Shown here: positions 35,632-40,321 of the stretch, piece by piece | Position numbering within the stretch: position 1 is the stretch's first letter | Layout of the letters: the number at the start of each line of letters is the position of its first letter | Source of the DNA: Limosilactobacillus gorillae | Lineage (GTDB): Bacteria; Bacillota; Bacilli; Lactobacillales; Lactobacillaceae | NCBI RefSeq assembly: GCF_001293735.1 | Contig: NZ_BCAH01000003.1 | Span: 1 to 40,321, forward strand | Length of the DNA: 40,321 bases | Reading direction: 5' to 3' | The notes under the pieces: generated by a model | Seen by the model: only the letters and a program-made list of their open reading frames with translations | Databases searched by the model: none | Told to the model about the DNA's origin: nothing | Position numbers and translations under genes: made by a program

Positions 35632-35663
35632 TGTCAAAATAATCAATTGCCAAAATGACATCA
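35632..35663 (+). promoter_or_regulatory. Tandem repeats, likely AraC-type binding site
   Basis: Two consecutive 16-base units share TGnCAAAATnA (35632 and 35648), and ATGTCA/TGACAT form an inverted pair at the ends. Direct repeats with such spacing upstream of the promoter are typical of AraC/MsmR activators. Confidence 0.5.
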
Positions 35664-35685
35664 AGACCCATTTTACCACCATTCA

Positions 35686-35699
35686 AAAAAGCGCTTTCT
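35686..35699 (+). promoter_or_regulatory. cre site for CcpA
   Basis: AAAAAGCGCTTTCT matches the catabolite-responsive element TGWAANCGNTNWCA in 11 of 14 positions, with a perfect AAAGCGCTTT core. It lies 55-65 bases upstream of lacS, where glucose repression through CcpA is expected. Confidence 0.7.
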
Positions 35700-35752
35700 A
35701 AATCTAAACTAAAAACGTAATTAAGAATAAATTTTGTAAAGAGGGTTTTGAA

Positions 35753-37702
35753 ATGTCTAAACAAAATCACTCCGGAATGAAGCCGTATCAAAGGTTAGCC
35801 TACGCTTTTGGGGCGTTTGGTAATGATGCCTACTACGGCCTCTTGTCCGGATATTTAATCATGTTTATTACTTCACACTTGTTTAATTCCGGTAACAAGG
35901 CATTTGATAACCATATGATCGCGATGGTAACGTTGATCATCATGTTGCTACGGATTGTTGAATTGTTTATTGATCCATTTATTGGTAATGTCATTGACCG
36001 AACCAAAACGCGGTGGGGCCACTTTCGGCCGTGGATTGTCGTTGGTGGGACGATTTCAGCGGTAATTTTGCTGTCGCTGTTTACACCAATGGGCGGTTTG
36101 TATAAGCACAATGCCTTGGTCTACCTGATCATTTTCGCGGTGCTTTACATTATGATGGATATTTTTTATTCATTTAAAGATGTGGGCTTTTGGTCGATGC
36201 TGCCATCACTGTCGACGGATTCACGCGAGCGTGAAAAAACCGCTTCATTTGCGCGGTTTGGTTCTACGATCGGTGGTGGCCTGGTAGGTGTCTTGGTAAT
36301 GCCAGCCGTCATTTACTTTTCGGCTACCAAGACGAGTACCGGGGATGACCGCGGTTGGTTTGTCTTTGCGTTAATCATCTGTGGAACGGCGTTACTTTCG
36401 GCGTGGGTCGTGGGCTTGTTCACGCGGGAAGTCAACAGCAATATCCGTAAAAATAAGCAGGACACGGTGGGCGTTTTAGGCGTCTTCAAGGCCGTAGCTA
36501 AAAATGATCAATTAATGTGGGTGGCCTTAGCCTACCTCTTTTACGGGATTGCGATTAATATCCTGGGTTCGTTGGAGGTTTACTACTTTACGTATATCAT
36601 GGGCCGGCCCAAAGCCTTTTCGATTTTTTCAACGATTAACATCTTCTTGGGTGTGATCGCGGCCACCCTGTTCCCAATCTTGTCTAAGAAAGTTAGCCGT
36701 AGGTCCCTGTTCGATGGTTGCTTGGTCTTCATGCTTTGCGGCATTGCCTTGTTTGCAGTGGCCGGCAGCAATTTACCGCTAGTTTTGATCGCGGCCACGA
36801 TGTTTGGTTTCCCACAACAAATGGTCTTCCTGGTGGTTTTGATGGTGATTACCGATTCAGTTGAATATGGCCAATGGAAATTGGGCCACCGTGATGAATC
36901 ACTGTCACTGTCAATTCGGCCATTGATCGATAAGTTCGGTGGGGCCGTTTCTAATGGGATTGTTGGTCAGATTGCCATTATTTCAGGGATGACGACCGGT
37001 GCGACTGCTTCAACGATTACGGTTGCCGGACGGACCAATTTCAAAATTATGATGTTTGCTTTTCCGGCCGTAATGTTATGCATTGCCATTTTGATTTTTT
37101 CAAAGAAAGTAACCCTGACGGACGCTAAGCACGCCCAAATTGTTGAGGAGCTAGAAAAGAGTTGGGGTAAAAACTACAATGATGCCGCCAAAGCTAAGAG
37201 CAACGTTTCTGCTGATGTTATCAATGTGGCATCACCAATTTCCGGGACGCTGGTTAAATTAGCCGACGTAAGCGATGAGACGTTTGCCAGCGGTCAAGTT
37301 GGTCAGGGCTTTGCCGTTAAGCCAAGCGATGGCCGCGTACTGGCGCCGTTTGACGGTACGATTCGCAAAGTCTTTCCGACGCGGCACGCGATCGGGATTG
37401 AATCGGATGATGGATTGATGGTTTTGATCCACATTGGCTTTGGCACGGTCAAACTACGCGGGACGGGTTTTGTCTCATATGTCGATGAAAACCAGCACGT
37501 AACCAAGGGGACCGAGCTATTGGAATTCTGGAATCCGACCATTCAAAAAGCGCACCTTGATAATACGACAACGGTAACCGTAACCAACAGTTCGCAATTC
37601 AGCCAGATCAAGATAACGGCTCAACCCGGTCAGCCGGTTAAGGCTTTGGATAACGTAATGACGCTGTGCAAGAATCATGGAGGAGAAAAAGACCATGGAT
37701 AA
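35753..37702 (+). CDS. lacS: Galactoside permease with C-terminal IIA domain (LacS/RafP type)
   Basis: A 649-residue sugar:cation symporter of the GPH family. Twelve membrane helices fill residues 10-460. KTRWGHFRPWIVVG in the loop after helix 2 is a family signature. The last 160 residues are a PTS IIA(Glc)-like domain (from about VASPISGTL) with the phosphorylatable His560 in VLIHIGFGTV, by which HPr tunes transport. With an alpha-galactosidase next to it, melibiose or raffinose is the likely substrate, though lactose is possible. The start follows AAAGAGGG. Codon use is less G+C-rich than in the purine genes, which suggests a different history for this operon. Confidence 0.92.
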   Translation: MSKQNHSGMKPYQRLAYAFGAFGNDAYYGLLSGYLIMFITSHLFNSGNKAFDNHMIAMVTLIIMLLRIVELFIDPFIGNVIDRTKTRWGHFRPWIVVGGTISAVILLSLFTPMGGLYKHNALVYLIIFAVLYIMMDIFYSFKDVGFWSMLPSLSTDSREREKTASFARFGSTIGGGLVGVLVMPAVIYFSATKTSTGDDRGWFVFALIICGTALLSAWVVGLFTREVNSNIRKNKQDTVGVLGVFKAVAKNDQLMWVALAYLFYGIAINILGSLEVYYFTYIMGRPKAFSIFSTINIFLGVIAATLFPILSKKVSRRSLFDGCLVFMLCGIALFAVAGSNLPLVLIAATMFGFPQQMVFLVVLMVITDSVEYGQWKLGHRDESLSLSIRPLIDKFGGAVSNGIVGQIAIISGMTTGATASTITVAGRTNFKIMMFAFPAVMLCIAILIFSKKVTLTDAKHAQIVEELEKSWGKNYNDAAKAKSNVSADVINVASPISGTLVKLADVSDETFASGQVGQGFAVKPSDGRVLAPFDGTIRKVFPTRHAIGIESDDGLMVLIHIGFGTVKLRGTGFVSYVDENQHVTKGTELLEFWNPTIQKAHLDNTTTVTVTNSSQFSQIKITAQPGQPVKALDNVMTLCKNHGGEKDHG

Positions 37703-39896
37703 GTTAATAGAATATGACGCTCAAAACCAGATCTTCCATCTACACAATCATGATGTCTCATACTTGCTAAGCGTTGAGGAGGGCAACGTTTTGGCCCACC
37801 TGTACTTTGGTGCGGCCGTCCGCCATTATCATGGACAACTGCGTTATCCGCGGGCCGATCGGGGCTTTTCAGGTAATCTACCGGGAAGCTTGGATCGTAC
37901 GTACTCGCTAGACACGCTGCCCCGGGAGATTAGCTGTGCCGGCGAACTAGATTATCATGAGCCCGCCGTGATCGTACGGCAGGCGAACGGATCCAATTCG
38001 TTAGCACTACGCTACCAAGACTACCAAATTATCGATGGCAAACCCCAGCTACCTGGACTGCCAGCCGCCTTTGTGGAAGATGATACGGAAGCGCAGACGC
38101 TGATTATCAAAATGCAGGATCAGTTAACGGGAGTGGCTGCCGAGTTATGGTATACGGTCTATCGCGATCAGCCAATCATTACACGGACTTGCCGTTTGAT
38201 TAATCAAGGTTCGGCAAAGGTTAATCTTGAGAAGTTAGCGTCGATGCAACTAGATTTTACCGGTCACGCTAATTTAGAGTCGATCACACTGCCGGGAGCT
38301 TATGCCGATGAACGTCAAATGGAACGCCGTCCATTGCAGCACGGTGTGACGGAATTTCGTAGCCGGCGTGGCACGTCGAGTCACCAAATGAATCCGTTCA
38401 TTGCCCTGGTTGAGCCCACAACGAATGAGCAGCGCGGGGATGCCTACGGGATGATGCTGGTCTATTCTGGCAACCATCAGATTAGTGTGGAAAAAGATCA
38501 AAACGATCAAGTACGTCTTTTGATGGGGATCAACGACGCCAATTTTAATTGGCAATTATTACCTGGTCAAAGTTTTCAAGCGCCTGAAGTGGTAATGACC
38601 TATTCTGATGAAGGATTAAACGGCATGAGCCAGAACCTGCACCATTTGATTCAAGAACGGATTATCCGCTCAAAATTCAAACATCAGGAACGACCGATTG
38701 TGGTCAACAACTGGGAAGCAACGTACTTTGACTTCGATGAGAGTAAATTGCAGCCGATTGTTGATGAGGCTCAGGCGATGGGCATCGAGATGTTTGTTCT
38801 GGATGATGGCTGGTTTGGTCACCGTGACGATGACAATTCTTCATTAGGCGACTGGCAGGTCTATCAAAAGAAATTCCCGCACGGGTTAGCACATTTTGCT
38901 GACTACGTACATGCTAAGGGATTGAAATTTGGGATCTGGTTTGAACCGGAAATGATTTCGTTTGATTCTCAGCTATATCGTGCGCATCCTGATTGGCTAA
39001 TGCGCGTCCCCGATCGCCAACCTAGTCCTTCGCGTAACCAGTATGTTTTGGATCTGACCAGAAAAGACGTACGGGATAACCTCGTTACGCAGATCAGTGC
39101 GATTTTACAAAACAACCAGATTGATTACGTCAAGTGGGACATGAATCGCAGCCTTTCTGATATCTATTCGCTCGAACTGCCAGCTGATCGGCAAGGTGAA
39201 GTTTATCACCGCTACGTCTTAGGATTGTATGATCTGATGGAGCGGATTACACAGGCCTTTCCGGACATCTTATTTGAAGGATGCTCCGGCGGTGGGGGGC
39301 GCTTTGATGCGGGAATAGCCTACTATATGCCGCAAATTTGGCCTTCTGATAATACTGATGCTATCGCCCGGCTTAAGATCCAGTATGGGACATCGTTGAT
39401 TTACCCAATTTCGATGACGACAGCTCACGTTTCTGTTATTCCTAACCAGCAGACTGGACGACAAACTCCCTTTGCAACGCGGGGAGCGGTAGCGATGAGT
39501 GGGGTTTTTGGCTATGAGTTGGATTTGACAAAACTGACTGACGATGAGAAACAACAGGTTAAGCGCCAGGTTGCCAAATACAAGGCCATTCGTCCCTTGG
39601 TTCAATATGGTCACTTCTACCGTTTAAAGTCACCTTTTGAAGGCAACCAAGCGGCGTGGATGTTTATTGATGATAAACGCAGTGAAGCTATCGTGATGAC
39701 GTTTAATGTACTAACCAATGCGGCTAATCGTTTGACACGGACAGTTTTAGTAGGGCTGGACCCGCAAAAGGACTACGAAGAATTAATGACACATCAAGTT
39801 TATGGGGGTGATGAGCTTATGAAGCTGGGCTTCTATGATCCGCTGGTGCACCAGGATTTCACGGCAAAACTCTATCACTTTAAAGTGCGCCAGTAA
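37695..39896 (+). CDS. melA: Alpha-galactosidase, GH36 family
   Basis: A 733-residue cytosolic glycosidase that splits alpha-1,6-galactosides such as melibiose, raffinose and stachyose. The GH36 TIM barrel follows an N-terminal beta-supersandwich of about 330 residues. Visible are FVLDDGWFGHRDDD, the nucleophile Asp482 in DYVKWDMNRS, FEGCSGGGGRFDAG, and the acid/base Asp552 in PSDNTDAIARL. No signal peptide is present, so the sugar must enter first through the permease. ATG 37695 has GGAGGAG 9 bases upstream. The in-frame ATG at 37677 has none. It overlaps the end of lacS by 8 bases, so both are translated together. Confidence 0.95.
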   Translation: MDKLIEYDAQNQIFHLHNHDVSYLLSVEEGNVLAHLYFGAAVRHYHGQLRYPRADRGFSGNLPGSLDRTYSLDTLPREISCAGELDYHEPAVIVRQANGSNSLALRYQDYQIIDGKPQLPGLPAAFVEDDTEAQTLIIKMQDQLTGVAAELWYTVYRDQPIITRTCRLINQGSAKVNLEKLASMQLDFTGHANLESITLPGAYADERQMERRPLQHGVTEFRSRRGTSSHQMNPFIALVEPTTNEQRGDAYGMMLVYSGNHQISVEKDQNDQVRLLMGINDANFNWQLLPGQSFQAPEVVMTYSDEGLNGMSQNLHHLIQERIIRSKFKHQERPIVVNNWEATYFDFDESKLQPIVDEAQAMGIEMFVLDDGWFGHRDDDNSSLGDWQVYQKKFPHGLAHFADYVHAKGLKFGIWFEPEMISFDSQLYRAHPDWLMRVPDRQPSPSRNQYVLDLTRKDVRDNLVTQISAILQNNQIDYVKWDMNRSLSDIYSLELPADRQGEVYHRYVLGLYDLMERITQAFPDILFEGCSGGGGRFDAGIAYYMPQIWPSDNTDAIARLKIQYGTSLIYPISMTTAHVSVIPNQQTGRQTPFATRGAVAMSGVFGYELDLTKLTDDEKQQVKRQVAKYKAIRPLVQYGHFYRLKSPFEGNQAAWMFIDDKRSEAIVMTFNVLTNAANRLTRTVLVGLDPQKDYEELMTHQVYGGDELMKLGFYDPLVHQDFTAKLYHFKVRQ

Positions 39897-39939
39897 TAAT
39901 TTTCTTATTCCATCTGTAAAATATATAATCCTTGCCAAG

Positions 39940-39970
39940 AAGCCGGTCCCTGATGTGGGACCGGCTTTTT
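39940..39970 (+). terminator. Terminator of lacS-melA
   Basis: AAGCCGGTCCC pairs perfectly with GGGACCGGCTT around TGATGT, followed by TTTTT. Confidence 0.93.
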
Positions 39971-40092
39971 GAATTATTGTTATCGGAATCTGTTCATAAG
40001 TTTATCGACGTGATGATTTATCTTGCCGATAGCTACTTTGAAAACGTGGGGATGCTGAAAGACCGTTTTAGTAACAAAATTGAAAAAAACTA

Positions 40093-40121
40093 TTGACGTT
40101 GGGGAAGGTAACCTGTATAGT
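40093..40121 (+). promoter_or_regulatory. Tandem promoter P1
   Basis: TTGACG (40093-40098), 17-base spacer, TATAGT (40116-40121). Confidence 0.75.
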
Positions 40122-40179
40122 TATATATCGTTGTCACGGCAAAGCGCTGGTGATGACAAGATAAAATTAAAATTGTTGC

Positions 40180-40208
40180 TTGACGACAAGTTAACAATTT
40201 GGTATCAT
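40180..40208 (+). promoter_or_regulatory. Tandem promoter P2
   Basis: TTGACG (40180-40185), 17-base spacer, TATCAT (40203-40208). Confidence 0.75.
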
Positions 40209-40268
40209 ATAAAAGTTGTCAATTGCAAGAATAGACAAGCGGTTAAAAAAACAAATTTTAAAAACTTG

Positions 40269-40297
40269 TTGACTTACAACTGGTGATATGATACAAT
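40269..40297 (+). promoter_or_regulatory. Tandem promoter P3
   Basis: TTGACT (40269-40274), 17-base spacer, TACAAT (40292-40297). Confidence 0.75.
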
Positions 40298-40321
40298 TAA
40301 AGCCGTCATCGAGATAACTTA

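Larger units (their letters stand above)
39971..40321 (+). promoter_or_regulatory. Multi-promoter region, probable rRNA operon leader
   Basis: No gene is supported in these 350 bases. The stretch is AT-rich and carries three strong promoters in tandem, with A-tracts (such as GAAAAAAAC at 40082-40090) that resemble UP elements. Such arrays mostly precede rRNA operons in lactobacilli; the 16S gene would lie past the window end. Confidence 0.55.

Noticed and set aside
35480-35791. 103-codon minus-strand frame across the lacS/AraC control region
   Set aside because: Overlaps the start of both flanking genes, covers the cre and repeats, and has no convincing family.
40080-40286. 68-codon frame in the right-hand promoter region
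   Set aside because: Spans two complete promoters and part of a third and lacks a ribosome binding site.
1-40321. CRISPR arrays, tRNA genes, phage genes, intact insertion sequences
   Set aside because: None seen: no regular repeat-spacer pattern, no cloverleaf-like sequence, no intact transposase or phage structural gene.

Overview
The window looks like chromosomal DNA from a heterofermentative lactic acid bacterium of the Lactobacillaceae. Limosilactobacillus fermentum or a close relative is my best guess. This rests on the G+C-rich third positions of most genes, low-GC-Gram-positive style sigma-A promoters and AGGAGG ribosome binding sites, and a gene set typical of lactobacilli (DUF975, AzlCD, cupredoxin/CopA, LacS/MelA, nucleoside deoxyribosyltransferase). 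The species is inferred from content, not tested.

Layout. Bases 1-1794 form a strikingly AT-rich accessory stretch. It holds one unrecognised gene with weak DUF5677-like features and some 600 bases of apparently non-coding DNA, and it stops at the terminator of a cupin gene (1843-2349, minus). From 2560 to 5788 an OmpR-type response regulator, a sensor kinase and a secreted D-Ala-D-Ala carboxypeptidase lie in one direction, followed by the azlCD amino-acid exporter (5981-7269). A cyclopropane fatty acid synthase (minus) diverges from a TetR-type regulator (plus). A perfect palindrome lies in the synthase promoter, and the regulator appears to carry an NTF2/SnoaL-like C-terminus. An AI-2E-family membrane protein follows.

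The core of the window (10588-25486) is a complete set of enzymes from PRPP to IMP in three transcription units: fhs, purEKB, and purCSQLFMNHD. Each unit is preceded by CGAAC-type PurR boxes. Fhs makes the 10-formyl-tetrahydrofolate that PurN and PurH consume, so its co-regulation is coherent. Many junctions overlap or abut, which suggests translational coupling.

After a GNAT acetyltransferase (minus) comes a small gene graveyard (26140-26610) with a frameshifted remnant of an AAA ATPase. Next are gpmA, a PLP aminotransferase and a DUF975 membrane protein. A copper-resistance operon (29896-32511) encodes two paralogous cupredoxin-like proteins and a CopA-type ATPase without an N-terminal metal-binding domain, under a promoter framed by two CopY-type operators. 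An MFS exporter and a nucleoside deoxyribosyltransferase follow.

The right end holds an AraC regulator divergent from a lacS-melA alpha-galactoside operon with a cre site and tandem repeats in the shared promoter. Finally, 39971-40321 carries three successive strong promoters, each with a 17-base spacer. This is the pattern of an rRNA operon promoter region whose 16S gene would start beyond the window.

No CRISPR array, intact insertion sequence, tRNA or prophage gene was seen. The most novel points are the AT-rich orphan gene, the TetR/SnoaL chimera with its palindromic operator, and the cupredoxin-paired copper ATPase.
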